64,000 bases of DNA, taken from assembly GCA_963734815.1 (NCBI GenBank), contig CAVTIH010000001.1, positions 1,316,051 to 1,380,050 of the forward strand, in the 5' to 3' direction. Position numbers and translations under genes: made by a program. Shown here one piece after another: positions 22,550 to 31,207 of the stretch. Source of the stretch: Palsa-744 sp963734815. GTDB lineage: Bacteria > Actinomycetota > Thermoleophilia > Solirubrobacterales > Solirubrobacteraceae. The notes beneath the pieces are model-generated. The model was given only the letters and a program-made list of their open reading frames with translations, did not search any database and was not told the DNA's origin. Numbering within the stretch: position 1 is the stretch's first letter; every line of letters starts with the position of its first letter.

Positions 22550-24286
22550 TCAACGCCTGCGCGCCGCGCGCCCGAGATGCCTGCGCGGCGTTAGCGTGAC
22601 TACGGCGGCGCTGCTGGGGTTGATCTGCACCGACAGCGCCCCCGGCCGGCCGTGCACTGCGGGCAGCGCGCTTGGGGTGGTCCAGGTGCCGTTGGCCGCC
22701 ACCGCCTGCCCACCGAGGCGCGTGCCCGTGGTCGCCGCGGGGGAGGGGGCCGTGAGGCGCAGGACGCTGCCCCCCGCCAGCGCGCGGGGGACGCGCAGGC
22801 GCACCGCGAGCGGCTCTGAGCCGGGCGGATCGTAGTCCACGAGGACGAGACTGACCCCGCCGTCGGGGGGGCTCATGGCGCTTGCGCTCAGCTCGCCCGG
22901 GGTGGCGCCCGCGACGCTTGTGGGGAGTGGGCGGCTGGACGGATGGACCCCCATGAAAATGTGAGCGGCCAGCAGCGCATACCACTCCGGGGCCGGCTGC
23001 AGCTCGCCCACGCGCAGCGCGCTTTCGCTGGGCGCGGCGAGCGCGCTGTAGGTGCGGGGCTGGCCGATCAGGTCGTGGAAGTTCACGCCCGCCGTGCCCG
23101 CGGTCATCGCACGGGCGGTGTAGTCGAGCGCCCACAACGCGGAGGCGAACGAGTTGCTGACGCCGGGCTCGCCTTCGCAGGAGACGTCATTGGTCTCGTC
23201 CATTCGCAGCGGCGTCGCGTAGGCGTGGGCCAACGCCAGCATTTTGGCGAGCATTTCGCTCTCTTTGCGGCGCACCCCCGGGCTCAGCAGTTCGGAGATC
23301 GTCGGGTGCCCGCCGCAGCTGCTCAGCGGGTAGTAATGATCGGTCAGCAGCTGCGGGTGCAGCGTCTTTGCCTCGTCGCGCACCCACGTGAGTCCCTGCA
23401 CCCCGGTCGAGGGGTCGGGGCCGGCGATCGGCACACCCGGCGCGGCCACCGCGATCGCCGCGCGGTAGTCAGCCGCCTGGGGGAGGTACGCCTTCACGCC
23501 CGTGCCCGGGGGGCGTAAGTGCTTGCGCGGGAACAGGTCCGGCTCGTTGCCGATCTCGATCCCCGCGAGGTAGGGGCCCAGCTGCGATCGAGCCGCCGCC
23601 GCCTCCTGCGCGGCAGCCGTCGATTCGTAGTGGCCGAGGTTGACGGTCAGCAGCACCTTCCAGCCGGTCTCCTTGGCGAGCGTGGCGATCCCCGCGAGGT
23701 CCTGTTCGTCGATCGCGGTGCTCGCCCACGCCGGCTTGCTCGCTCCCGCGGGCACCCACGCGGCCTGTTCGTCGGCGCTAATCCCCCCGAAGCGCATCAC
23801 TCCTGGACCCAGCGAGCGCAGCAGCGCCACCAGATCGCCTTTGCTCGCGTACGTCGCGATCGTCGGCAGGCTGCGCACCTCGAAGGAGAGGCCCATGAAG
23901 TCCGCGGGCACCGCCGGGCCCATTGAGTGGCTTGCGATGCTCACGCTTACCGGCCGGCCCCGTGGCGGCGGCGTCGCCAGCAGCGTCGGTTCCGCCACGG
24001 GGCTCTGGCTCGAGGGGGGATCGGTCGCACTCGCGCCGCCACGGTTCGCTGAGGGATCCGCACTCGCGCTGCCAGAGCTCGCCGAGGGATCCGTGCTCGC
24101 GCGGCCACCGTTCGCTGGGGGATTCGCACTCGTGCCGGCGTGATGGTCTGCCGCCGCGTTTGCGGCGTCGTGGGCGTGGTTGGTGGGGGTAGAGGAGTTG
24201 GTGGCCACGGCAACCACCACCGCGAGCGCGACCACGAGCGCCGTCGCGATCGGCAGCCTGGATCTCAAGGTGGTAGGCACGTGCAT
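22550..24286 (-). CDS. Secreted GH79-like glycosidase (heparanase/glucuronidase type)
   Basis: 578 residues from ATG 24286. Residues 8-30 are a signal/anchor helix (LPIATALVVALAVVVAVATN). Residues about 32-95 form a Ser/Asp/Pro-rich linker with imperfect repeats (SASADPSANRGG). The catalytic (beta/alpha)8 part follows: DFMGLSFEV at the start, MRFGGISADEQAAW, the acid/base box GIEIGNEPDLF, and LRMDETNDVSCEG, whose Glu is the likely nucleophile. The C-terminal beta-sandwich (about 440-560) matches the GH79 C-terminal domain. Substrate is probably a glucuronide or similar polymer, by family inference. It is transcribed divergently from the NHL lipoprotein. Confidence 0.8.
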   Translation of the reverse strand: MHVPTTLRSRLPIATALVVALAVVVAVATNSSTPTNHAHDAANAAADHHAGTSANPPANGGRASTDPSASSGSASADPSANRGGASATDPPSSQSPVAEPTLLATPPPRGRPVSVSIASHSMGPAVPADFMGLSFEVRSLPTIATYASKGDLVALLRSLGPGVMRFGGISADEQAAWVPAGASKPAWASTAIDEQDLAGIATLAKETGWKVLLTVNLGHYESTAAAQEAAAARSQLGPYLAGIEIGNEPDLFPRKHLRPPGTGVKAYLPQAADYRAAIAVAAPGVPIAGPDPSTGVQGLTWVRDEAKTLHPQLLTDHYYPLSSCGGHPTISELLSPGVRRKESEMLAKMLALAHAYATPLRMDETNDVSCEGEPGVSNSFASALWALDYTARAMTAGTAGVNFHDLIGQPRTYSALAAPSESALRVGELQPAPEWYALLAAHIFMGVHPSSRPLPTSVAGATPGELSASAMSPPDGGVSLVLVDYDPPGSEPLAVRLRVPRALAGGSVLRLTAPSPAATTGTRLGGQAVAANGTWTTPSALPAVHGRPGALSVQINPSSAAVVTLTPRRHLGRAARRR

Positions 24287-24559
24287 TGAGGCATTCTTCC
24301 GGTGGCCGTGGCGCGTGGGTCCGCGCGATCCACGACCATAAGGACTGTGCCACACCCCCCCGAGCGCCTTCAACCGACCCCTCCCCGCGCCCGGTCGCGC
24401 ACGCCAGCCCCGCCGGCCTCTCAGCCACCGACCCTTTGCGTTGGTGCGCCCCGCGTATGGTCGCGCGCACCAGCTACCTCGGTCTCTCAGCCACCGACTC
24501 CCTCCGTCGACCCGCCCCGCGGATGGTCGCGCACGCCACCCTCGCGGTCATCGCACTGC

Positions 24560-26452
24560 GTGCCCCCCCTCCCAACCCCCCAGCTCATCGCGCTCGCCCT
24601 GCTGCTGGGGGTGATCTTCGCGTGTGCGGGGTGCGCAGGCGCCCCCCAGCCGCGCGGGCCGCTGCCGCAGAGCGTGTTGGTGCGCGCCTGCCCCGGCGGA
24701 TCGGTGCTCGGCCGCCCGCGCACGTGCCCGTACACCCGTGTAGCCAGTATCGGCCGCCGCGGCGAAGGGGTGCTGCGCTGTCCCGAGGCGCTTGCGTTCG
24801 CGCCCGACGGCGACCTCTACGTCGCCGACCAGTTCTCCCACGTTGTGCAGCGCTTTTCGCCCTCCGGGCGTTTTCTTGGGCAGTGGGGCTCCTACGGCTC
24901 CGGCCCCGGGCAGTTCGGCGCCGTCGATGGGCTCGCGGTCGCGGCGAGCGGGGACGTATACGTGCTCGACTCCACGCACGCCCGGATCGAGCGCTTCAGC
25001 CCCTCGGGGCGTCTGCTGGGGGAATGGGGGCGCCCCGGCCGCGCGCTCGGCGAGTTCGACTTCGGCCCGGGCTCCGGCCCCGACAAGCCGCCCGGGGGCG
25101 GGATCGCCGTCGGCGGGGGTTATGTGTACGTCTCCGACTCCGCCGCCAACCGCATCGTCCGTTTCCGTCTCGACGGCTCCCACCCGCTGCTGTGGGGGCG
25201 CCCCGGCAGCGCGCCCGGGCAGTTCTCCTCGCCGCGCGGGCTCGCCGTCGCGGGCGGTGTGGTGTACGTCGCCGACGAGGCCAACCACCGCATCCAGGCG
25301 CTCTCGTTGACGGGCCGTCCGTTGTACTCGGAGGGCACCTTCGGCAAAGAACCAGGCCAGTTCGTCAACCCGTTTGGCGTCGCCGTCGATGGCGCGCGGG
25401 TCTATGCGGTCGATGACAACAACAACCGTATCGTCGTGCTGTCGCGCACGCTGCGCTATGTCGAAGAGTGGAGTGGGGAGGGGGCTTTTCAGCTCAGCTA
25501 CATCCGCGCCGCCGCCGTCTCCCCGTCGGGGCACGTGTACGTCGCCGACACCGGCCACGAACGAGTCGTCGCCTTCGGCCCCACCGGGCAGGGCCTGCTC
25601 GCGTTCGGCACACCCGGCATCACGCCCGGGCAGCTGATCGCACCGCTCGGCGTCGCTTCCGCCGGGGCTGGCGGCGCCGGTGGGGCGTTCGTGGTCGAGA
25701 CCTACGGCTCGCGCAGCCCCATCTACCAGTTTGGCTCCTCCTGGCGCTACCGCGGCGAGTGGCAGCGCGGTGGGGGGGCGATCGTCGGCAGCCACTGGTT
25801 TGGGCCCACCGCCGCCGCGGCTGCCGCGGACGGGTCGCTGTGGGTCACCGATCCCCGCAACGACATCGTCCGCCACCTCTCCTCCGAAGGCAGCTATCTC
25901 GGGGCGCTCACCGGCCTGTCCGCTCCCAACGGCGTGGCGCTCTCACCCTCCGGCGAAGTGGTTTATGTAGCCGACACCGGCGCCGGGCGCGTCATGCGCT
26001 TCAGCTCCACCTACCAGCCGCTGGGGCGGCTCGGCTCGGTCGCGCTCGATCGGCCCGTTGCGCTCGCGGTGGCGCCGGATGGAGCGGTTTATGTCGCCGA
26101 CGCCGGTCTTCGTCGGGTGCTCGAGCTCGGCCCCTCCGGGGCGCTGCTGGCCTCGTGGGGGGGCCCCGGGCGTGGCCCCGGCCGCTTCGAAGAACCCTCG
26201 GGGATCGCCGTCGACTCCGCCGGTCACGTGTTCGTCTCCGATCGGCGCCTAGACCGCGTGCAGAAGTTCTCCGCCGGCGGGCGCCTGCTCGCCGCGTGGG
26301 CTGCCCCCGGCGGCGGCCTCGGCCAGCTCGCGAGGCCCGGCGGTCTTGCCGTCGACTGTCGTGGGGCGGTGCTTGTCGCCGACACCGCCAACAATCGCGT
26401 CCAGGTCTTCGCCGGCGCCGCCTCGCGGGGGGCGTGCGCGCCCGCCGCGTAA
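24560..26452 (+). CDS. NHL-repeat lipoprotein
   Basis: About 630 residues from GTG 24560, chosen because it precedes a proper signal peptide (PQLIALALLLGVIFACAGC, lipobox ACAGC). The frame is open back to 24302, but that part is Pro/Ser/Arg-rich, repetitive and probably untranslated. The mature protein consists of about ten NHL blades such as ALAFAPDGDLYVADQFSHVV, GIAVDSAGHVFVSDRRLDRV and GLAVDCRGAVLVADTANNRV, each with a GxLLxxWGxxGxxPGxF linker. It probably folds into one or two beta-propellers outside the membrane and binds proteins, RNA or glycans. The 273-bp gap to the divergent GH79 gene holds three imperfect GC-rich repeats (about 24385-24545). Confidence 0.82.
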   Translation: MPPLPTPQLIALALLLGVIFACAGCAGAPQPRGPLPQSVLVRACPGGSVLGRPRTCPYTRVASIGRRGEGVLRCPEALAFAPDGDLYVADQFSHVVQRFSPSGRFLGQWGSYGSGPGQFGAVDGLAVAASGDVYVLDSTHARIERFSPSGRLLGEWGRPGRALGEFDFGPGSGPDKPPGGGIAVGGGYVYVSDSAANRIVRFRLDGSHPLLWGRPGSAPGQFSSPRGLAVAGGVVYVADEANHRIQALSLTGRPLYSEGTFGKEPGQFVNPFGVAVDGARVYAVDDNNNRIVVLSRTLRYVEEWSGEGAFQLSYIRAAAVSPSGHVYVADTGHERVVAFGPTGQGLLAFGTPGITPGQLIAPLGVASAGAGGAGGAFVVETYGSRSPIYQFGSSWRYRGEWQRGGGAIVGSHWFGPTAAAAAADGSLWVTDPRNDIVRHLSSEGSYLGALTGLSAPNGVALSPSGEVVYVADTGAGRVMRFSSTYQPLGRLGSVALDRPVALAVAPDGAVYVADAGLRRVLELGPSGALLASWGGPGRGPGRFEEPSGIAVDSAGHVFVSDRRLDRVQKFSAGGRLLAAWAAPGGGLGQLARPGGLAVDCRGAVLVADTANNRVQVFAGAASRGACAPAA

Positions 26453-26537
26453 CAACCCACCGGGATAGGTCCCACATCTAGGTCCCACCGAGGTCACAGC
26501 CGTCAAGCGCCACCGGCGAAGTGCCGATGGTTGGGTT

Positions 26538-27542
26538 GTGTCCTCCTCACAGCCCACCCCGCTGGACGGCCCCGTTGGGGGTGGGGTCGCGTCTTCCGGC
26601 CCCGCCGGGGGTGGGATCGCGTCTTCCGGCCCCGCCGGTGGTGAGGTCGCGCTCTCGGCCCTGCGCCAGGCGCAGGAGCGCTTCGAGCTGGTCTTCGAGC
26701 AGGCGCCGATCGGGATGGCGCTGCTCACCCCCGAGGGGCGCCTCGTGCGCGTCAACCAGTCGCTGCTGGCGATCACCGGCTACTCCAACGACGAGCTGCT
26801 CGCCAAAAGCCTCGACGACATCACCTACCCCGACGACATCTCCAGCGACCTCGAGCTCGTGCGTCGCCTGCTCGCCGGGGAGATCCGCCACTACGAGATC
26901 GAGCGCCGCTACTTCCACGCCCGCGGCCACGTGATCTCGACGATGCTGTCGGTCTCGCTGATGGCCGACCGCGATGGCCGTCCGCAGCACTTCATCGCCC
27001 AAATCCAGGACATCACCGAGCGCAAGCTGATCGAGGAGCGTCTGCGCCACCTCGCCGAACACGACTCGCTCACCGGTCTCTTCAACCGCCGCCTGCTCGA
27101 GCGCCAGCTCGCGATGCAGGTCGCCCGCTGCCGGCGCTACGGCGAGATCGGGGCGCTGCTCGTGATCGACCTCGACTCCTTCAAGCTGGTCAACGACACC
27201 TACGGCCACAAGGTCGGCGACGAACTGCTGACGGTGATCGCCACCGAGCTGCAGCACCGCCTGCGCGGCACCGACGTCGTCGCGCGGCTGGGCGGCGACG
27301 AGTTCGCCGTGCTGCTCCCCGGCACCACGGTCGAGGACGCGCGCAAAGTCGCCTCGATCCTGAGCGAGGCGATCGCCTCGTGCGGCGTCGTCGTGGAGGG
27401 CGTCGAGCGCATCTCGGTCGCCGCCTCGGTCGGTGTCGCCGCGCTCGACGCCACCACCCAGGGCGGGGAAGCGGCGCTGATGGAGGCCGACCGCGCGATG
27501 TACACCGCCAAGGGGCCGCGCGTGCGTGCGGTGGAGGGGTAG
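26538..27542 (+). CDS. PAS-GGDEF diguanylate cyclase
   Basis: 334 residues from GTG 26538. The first 40 residues come from a 30-bp tandem repeat (26568-26657) coding GPAGGG(I/V)ASS. A PAS domain (about 45-165: FELVFEQAPIGMALLTPEGR, HFIAQIQDITERK) precedes the GGDEF domain (about 175-330: HDSLTGLFNRR, DLDSFKLVNDTYGHKVGD). The active-site motif RLGGDEFAVLL is intact. An inhibitory I-site RxxD (RGTD) lies exactly five residues before GGDEF, so feedback inhibition by c-di-GMP is expected. No membrane segment: a cytosolic sensor. Confidence 0.93.
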   Translation: MSSSQPTPLDGPVGGGVASSGPAGGGIASSGPAGGEVALSALRQAQERFELVFEQAPIGMALLTPEGRLVRVNQSLLAITGYSNDELLAKSLDDITYPDDISSDLELVRRLLAGEIRHYEIERRYFHARGHVISTMLSVSLMADRDGRPQHFIAQIQDITERKLIEERLRHLAEHDSLTGLFNRRLLERQLAMQVARCRRYGEIGALLVIDLDSFKLVNDTYGHKVGDELLTVIATELQHRLRGTDVVARLGGDEFAVLLPGTTVEDARKVASILSEAIASCGVVVEGVERISVAASVGVAALDATTQGGEAALMEADRAMYTAKGPRVRAVEG

Positions 27543-27651
27543 CACAGCCGTCGCGGGTTCCTGGAGCGCCCGCAAGCCCGCGGCATCGTGGTGTTCCCGT
27601 CCCTGCGTCAACATTCCCGGAAGCGATGAGCTTTCGAGCAAACAGTTTTAC

Positions 27652-28410
27652 ATGAGCGGCGCCGAGGTCGGACTTGTCCTGTCGGTGTTCCTCGCCTGTG
27701 CGGTGGAGGCGGTCGAGGCGTTGACGATCGTGCTCGCCGTGGGCGCCACGCGCAGCTGGTCCTCGGCCTTCAGCGGCGTCGCCGCGGCGACGCTCGCGCT
27801 CGCCGTGATCGTGCTCGCGCTCGGCCCGGCGCTCACCGCGCTGCCGATCGACGCGCTGCGCGTGGTGGTCGGCGGGCTGCTGCTGATCTTCGGCTTGCAG
27901 TGGCTGCGCAAGGCGGTGCTGCGGGGCGCGGGACTGCGGGCCCAGCACGACGAGGTCGAGATCTTCAAGGAGGAGACCGAGGCGGCCCGCGCCGCGGGAC
28001 GCGCGGGCGGTGGCTTCGACGGGTACTCGTTCGTGATCGCCTTCAAGGGCGTGCTGCTGGAGGGCCTGGAGGTCGCGTTCATCGTGCTCACCTTCGGCGC
28101 CAACCAGCACAACGTGGGCCTCGCCGTGGCCGCCGCGGCCGCCGCCGTGCTCGTCGTGATCGCCGCGGGCGTGGCGGCGCGCGCGCCGCTCGCCCGGGTT
28201 CCCGAGAACACCCTGAAGTTCGCCGTCGGCGTGATGCTGAGCTCGTTCGGGATGTTCTGGGGGGCGGAGGGCGCGGGGGCGCACTGGCCAGGCGGCGACG
28301 CCGCGCTGCTGGCGATCATCCCCTGCATGCTGCTCGCCGCGGCGGCGATGACGTGGGCGTCGCGACGGTTCGCGCGCGCGCCCTCCCCGCGGGCGACGGC
28401 TAGCGCATGA
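27652..28410 (+). CDS. COG4280-type integral membrane protein
   Basis: 252 residues from ATG 27652, six to seven hydrophobic segments. The N-terminal helix carries a conserved-looking ACAVEAVEALTIVLAVG motif with acidic residues inside the membrane. A cytoplasmic charged loop (QHDEVEIFKEETEAARAAG) is followed by a second half with FKGVLLEGLEVAFIVLTFG, again with Glu in the membrane. The two halves look like an internal repeat of E-x-E/A-type helices, resembling divalent-cation or small-solute transporters of the UPF0016/COG4280 kind. Function is not established. Its stop overlaps the next start (ATGA at 28407). Confidence 0.7.
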   Translation: MSGAEVGLVLSVFLACAVEAVEALTIVLAVGATRSWSSAFSGVAAATLALAVIVLALGPALTALPIDALRVVVGGLLLIFGLQWLRKAVLRGAGLRAQHDEVEIFKEETEAARAAGRAGGGFDGYSFVIAFKGVLLEGLEVAFIVLTFGANQHNVGLAVAAAAAAVLVVIAAGVAARAPLARVPENTLKFAVGVMLSSFGMFWGAEGAGAHWPGGDAALLAIIPCMLLAAAAMTWASRRFARAPSPRATASA

Positions 28411-28619
28411 GCGCCCTCACGGCTTTCCTGCGCGGAATGTGGGACTTCATCGTCGGCGACGACTGGCGCATTGCGCTCGGCGTCGTCGTGGCGCTGGGCG
28501 TCACCGCGTTGATCGCGCATACCGGCAGCTCGGCGTGGTGGGTGATGCCAGTCGCGGTGCTGGGCCTGCTGGCGTTGTCGATCGCGCGCGCGGCCCGCGG
28601 TGCCTCACGGCGCGGGTGA
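28407..28619 (+). CDS. Small two-helix membrane protein
   Basis: 70 residues, ATG 28407 overlapping the previous stop. Two hydrophobic segments (WRIALGVVVALGVTALIAH and WWVMPVAVLGLLALSIA) end in a basic tail (RAARGASRRG). It is probably co-translated with the COG4280-type protein and acts with it. Family unknown, but the arrangement is convincing. Confidence 0.65.
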   Translation: MSALTAFLRGMWDFIVGDDWRIALGVVVALGVTALIAHTGSSAWWVMPVAVLGLLALSIARAARGASRRG

Positions 28620-28916
28620 GCCTCGGTCGGTGTCCTCGAGCTGTTCGGCGCGGATCACGAGCGTTGAGGGTCGCACGCCGAGGCCCGCCGCTAGCGCGAT
28701 CAGTAGGTCATAGGCCGGGTCGAGCTGTCCCGCCTCGAGCGCGTCGAGGCGCTCCGGCTCGATGCCGGCGGCCGCGGCTAGCGCCTTCTTGCTCATGCCA
28801 TACTGCTCGCGCACCTGCCGTATCGCGTGTCCAAGACCTGCCAACTCCGGGTCTGGTTGTTTGCTCGCGGACAACGAAAGCTCCCAAATTGCGTGAAGAC
28901 GACTGTCTGCAAGCAC
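28605..28916 (-). CDS. XRE-family HTH regulator
   Basis: 103 residues from GTG 28916; ATG 29060 would overlap the divergent gene. Residues about 28-85 form the HTH: LGHAIRQVREQYGMSKKALA, AAAGIEPERLDALEAGQLDP and LLIALAAGLGVRPSTLV. Cro/C1-type fold. A short acidic tail follows. It is convergent with the small membrane protein (15-bp overlap) and divergent from another XRE gene. The AGAC-GACT-GTCT palindrome at 28897-28908 lies at the very start. Confidence 0.75.
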   Translation of the reverse strand: MLADSRLHAIWELSLSASKQPDPELAGLGHAIRQVREQYGMSKKALAAAAGIEPERLDALEAGQLDPAYDLLIALAAGLGVRPSTLVIRAEQLEDTDRGSPAP

Positions 28917-28972
28917 TGTTCTCCGTATATGCCTTAACACCTTCTCGCGAGGATGCGTAAGGCTGCTTCCCA

Positions 28973-29260
28973 ATGCCGCCCCAAAGGAAGTCAAAGCCCC
29001 GTGGTCCCGAGTACGCGGCGCTGGGTCAAGCAATCGAGCTGCTGATAGCCGAAGACGCAAACATGAGCCAGGAGTCGGTCGCTGAGGAGTCCGGGCTGAA
29101 CATCAAGCAGGTCGGGGCGATGGTGCGCGGCCAGAGCAACCCGACGTTCAGGAACTTGAGACGGTTGTGTAATGGGCTGCATGTCAGCCCCGGCGAGCTC
29201 ATGACCCTTGCCGACGAGCTGTACGAGAGGCGTTTACGACGTTCAACAACGATCTCATGA
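28973..29260 (+). CDS. XRE-family HTH regulator (divergent partner)
   Basis: 95 residues, single HTH_3-type domain: LGQAIELLIAEDANMSQESV, AEESGLNIKQVGAMVRGQSN and NLRRLCNGLHVSPGELMTLA. It starts 56 bp from the divergent XRE gene, so both promoters share one short intergenic region and probably control each other. No partner enzyme or phage gene is adjacent. Confidence 0.8.
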   Translation: MPPQRKSKPRGPEYAALGQAIELLIAEDANMSQESVAEESGLNIKQVGAMVRGQSNPTFRNLRRLCNGLHVSPGELMTLADELYERRLRRSTTIS

Positions 29261-29334
29261 CGCAGTGATCGGCGCGTCCCCAGCGCACGGATGATGCATC
29301 CCCTTTGCTAGTCCGGAAGGCCCGGTGTAGCGCC

Positions 29335-30054
29335 TCAGTGTCCGGCGGACTGCCCGCCGTCGATGTGCAGGATCTCACCGGTGACGAATGTGGCCCGCTC
29401 GAGGTAGAGGATCCCGTCGGCGACGTCGCTGATCTCCCCGATGCGGCCAAGGGGGTGAAGGTCGGCCATGCCCTCGTAGGACTTGGGGTTGTGGATGGGA
29501 GTTTTGATGACTCCGAGGGCGACCGCGTTGACCCGCACACCGTGGGACGCGTACTCGATGGCGAGCGAGCGGGTCACGGCGGCGAGTCCGCCCTTGGTGA
29601 GGGTTGTCAGCGCGGAAGGTCTGTTGCTGTCGGCGTGGTCGACGAGGCTGGTGGTGATGTTCACGATGTGACCGGCGCCCTGGGTGACCATCTGGCGGAT
29701 GACGCGCTGGGTGATGTGGAAGAACCCGGTCAGGTTCACGGCGGTGATCGCGGCATAGTCCTCGGGCGTGTATTCCGTGAAGGGCTTGCCGATGAAGATG
29801 CCCGCGTTGTTGACCAGGCTGTCGATCCGTCCGAACCGCTCGAGTGCCACCTCCACCACGCGCTGGGCGGTCTCGGCTTCCGCGATGTCACCGCCTACGG
29901 TCTGCAAGTCGGACTCGTCGGAGTCGGGGATCGAGCGCGAGGTGGCTAGGACCGCGTACCCGGCATGACGGAATGCGTCCACCAACCCCGCGCCGATGCC
30001 CTTCGAGGCGCCGGTGATAATCGCGACTTTCTGTGGCTTTGGCGACGGGCTCAT
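29335..30054 (-). CDS. Short-chain dehydrogenase/reductase family protein
   Basis: 239 residues from ATG 30054, overlapping the stop of the DUF3237 gene (ATGA). The Rossmann dinucleotide motif is TGASKGIGAGL, the NNAG motif SLVNNAGIFIGKP, and the active-site Ser lies in NITTSLVDHADS. The usual YxxxK reads T-T-L-T-K (SALTTLTKGGLAAVTRS), so the catalytic Tyr is replaced by Thr while Lys is kept. Related SDRs with an SALxxLTKGGL box exist, so this may be a subgroup trait rather than inactivation. Probably acts with the DUF3237 protein on a small carbonyl compound. Confidence 0.85.
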   Translation of the reverse strand: MSPSPKPQKVAIITGASKGIGAGLVDAFRHAGYAVLATSRSIPDSDESDLQTVGGDIAEAETAQRVVEVALERFGRIDSLVNNAGIFIGKPFTEYTPEDYAAITAVNLTGFFHITQRVIRQMVTQGAGHIVNITTSLVDHADSNRPSALTTLTKGGLAAVTRSLAIEYASHGVRVNAVALGVIKTPIHNPKSYEGMADLHPLGRIGEISDVADGILYLERATFVTGEILHIDGGQSAGH

Positions 30055-30524
30055 TCGACGAGGTATGTCTCGTAGATCACGCCCGCGGCCTGGCGACCAC
30101 CTACGCTGATGAAGATGCCCTTGTTCAGCCAATCGAGATCGGGCGCGGCGGTCTCGATCTGGGTTGAAGTGCGGAACGTGTACTTGCTGGCGTCGACATC
30201 CTCTCCGCGCCCCAGACGCGCGAGGACCTCGGCGCTGCCGTGGCGTACACCGCGAGATTGGATGTAGAGCAGATCGCCACGGTCGGTCTGCAACGTGTAG
30301 CGGATGTCGCCGAGCGCGGTACCGTCCGCTAGCACGATCTGCCAGTCGGCACTGGCGCCCGGGAGCAGTTTCCCGTTGAGCCCAGGACCGGTGAACGTCC
30401 CGCCGGTCTGGGGCACGATGCGCCGGTGGCCCTGGGCCGTGTCCCCGAGGTCCAGCGGATCGCCGAGGGTGACCTCCAAGCGGTAGACCTGGGTTAGTCG
30501 AGGATGGGGGAGCTGATTGCTCAT
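30051..30524 (-). CDS. DUF3237-family protein
   Basis: 157 residues from ATG 30524 with AAGGAG upstream. DUF3237 beta-barrel features: LTQVYRLEVTLGDPLDLGD at the N-terminus, PQTGGTFTGPGLNGKLLPGA, the DWQIVLADGTALGDIRYTLQ strand and C-terminal LNKGIFISVGGRQAAGVIYE. Function is not established; members are often near short-chain dehydrogenases and aromatic-acid genes. It is the first gene of a two-gene operon with the SDR and divergent from the VOC gene. Confidence 0.88.
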   Translation of the reverse strand: MSNQLPHPRLTQVYRLEVTLGDPLDLGDTAQGHRRIVPQTGGTFTGPGLNGKLLPGASADWQIVLADGTALGDIRYTLQTDRGDLLYIQSRGVRHGSAEVLARLGRGEDVDASKYTFRTSTQIETAAPDLDWLNKGIFISVGGRQAAGVIYETYLVE

Positions 30525-30692
30525 GCCTGTTCTCCTTCGCGGCTGGTTCCGATGGAGGCGCAGGCTTGTGCTCATCGGCCACAAACGCCGCGAGGCCTTG
30601 ACTTCCACTCGGGCTAGATGGAGAGTATGAGCGACGGGTCCCGCGAGAACGTGGCTGCGCGTTGCGGCGCCACCAACCGGATGGAGGCAGGG

Positions 30693-31190
30693 ATGAGCAA
30701 CGTCGAGGAGAGCAGCGAAAGTGCGGCGGGTGCCCCGCCTGTAATGACCGGCCAGTTCAAGCTCGAGGTCGTGGTGCTGCCGGTCTCGGATGTAGATCGC
30801 GCAAAGGAGTTCTACGAAAGCCTCGGCTGGAGGCTGGACGCCAACGTCGCCACCGATGATGGCTTCCGTCTGGTCCAGTTGACGCCCCAGGGCTCTGGCT
30901 GCTCGATCCAATTCGGCACGAACATCACGCCCGCCACGCCCGGCTCGGCGTGGAGCCTGTACTTGATTGTCCCCGACATCGACGCTGCGCGCGACGATCT
31001 GGTGGCGCGCGGCGTGGAGGTGAGCAACGTGTTCCACGAGGGGACGCTGGGCGATCGGTTCCATGACGCCGGCCGTGTAGCCGGGCCGTCGCCGGATCGC
31101 GGCACCTACGGCTCGTTCGCCGCCTTCAGCGATCCGGATGGCAACGGCTGGTTGCTCCAGGAGATCACGACCCGGCTTCCAGGCCGCTGA
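30693..31190 (+). CDS. VOC-family (glyoxalase/bleomycin-resistance fold) protein
   Basis: 165 residues from ATG 30693, chosen for GGAGG 7 nt upstream; the frame is open to 30618. The two beta-alpha-beta-beta-beta modules are seen in FKLEVVVLPVSDVDRAKEFY and SLYLIVPDIDAARDDLVARG, with a C-terminal FSDPDGNGWLLQEI that carries the usual metal-ligand Glu. VOC proteins are metal enzymes or binding proteins for small substrates. Followed after 17 bp by the oxidoreductase gene, so probably one transcript. Confidence 0.85.
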   Translation: MSNVEESSESAAGAPPVMTGQFKLEVVVLPVSDVDRAKEFYESLGWRLDANVATDDGFRLVQLTPQGSGCSIQFGTNITPATPGSAWSLYLIVPDIDAARDDLVARGVEVSNVFHEGTLGDRFHDAGRVAGPSPDRGTYGSFAAFSDPDGNGWLLQEITTRLPGR

Positions 31191-31207
31191 AAAGGAGAGC
31201 TGCCGAT

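Noticed and set aside
24302..24559. N-terminal extension of the NHL lipoprotein
   Set aside because: Pro/Ser/Arg-rich repetitive translation before a clear signal peptide with lipobox; a start at GTG 24560 explains the protein better.
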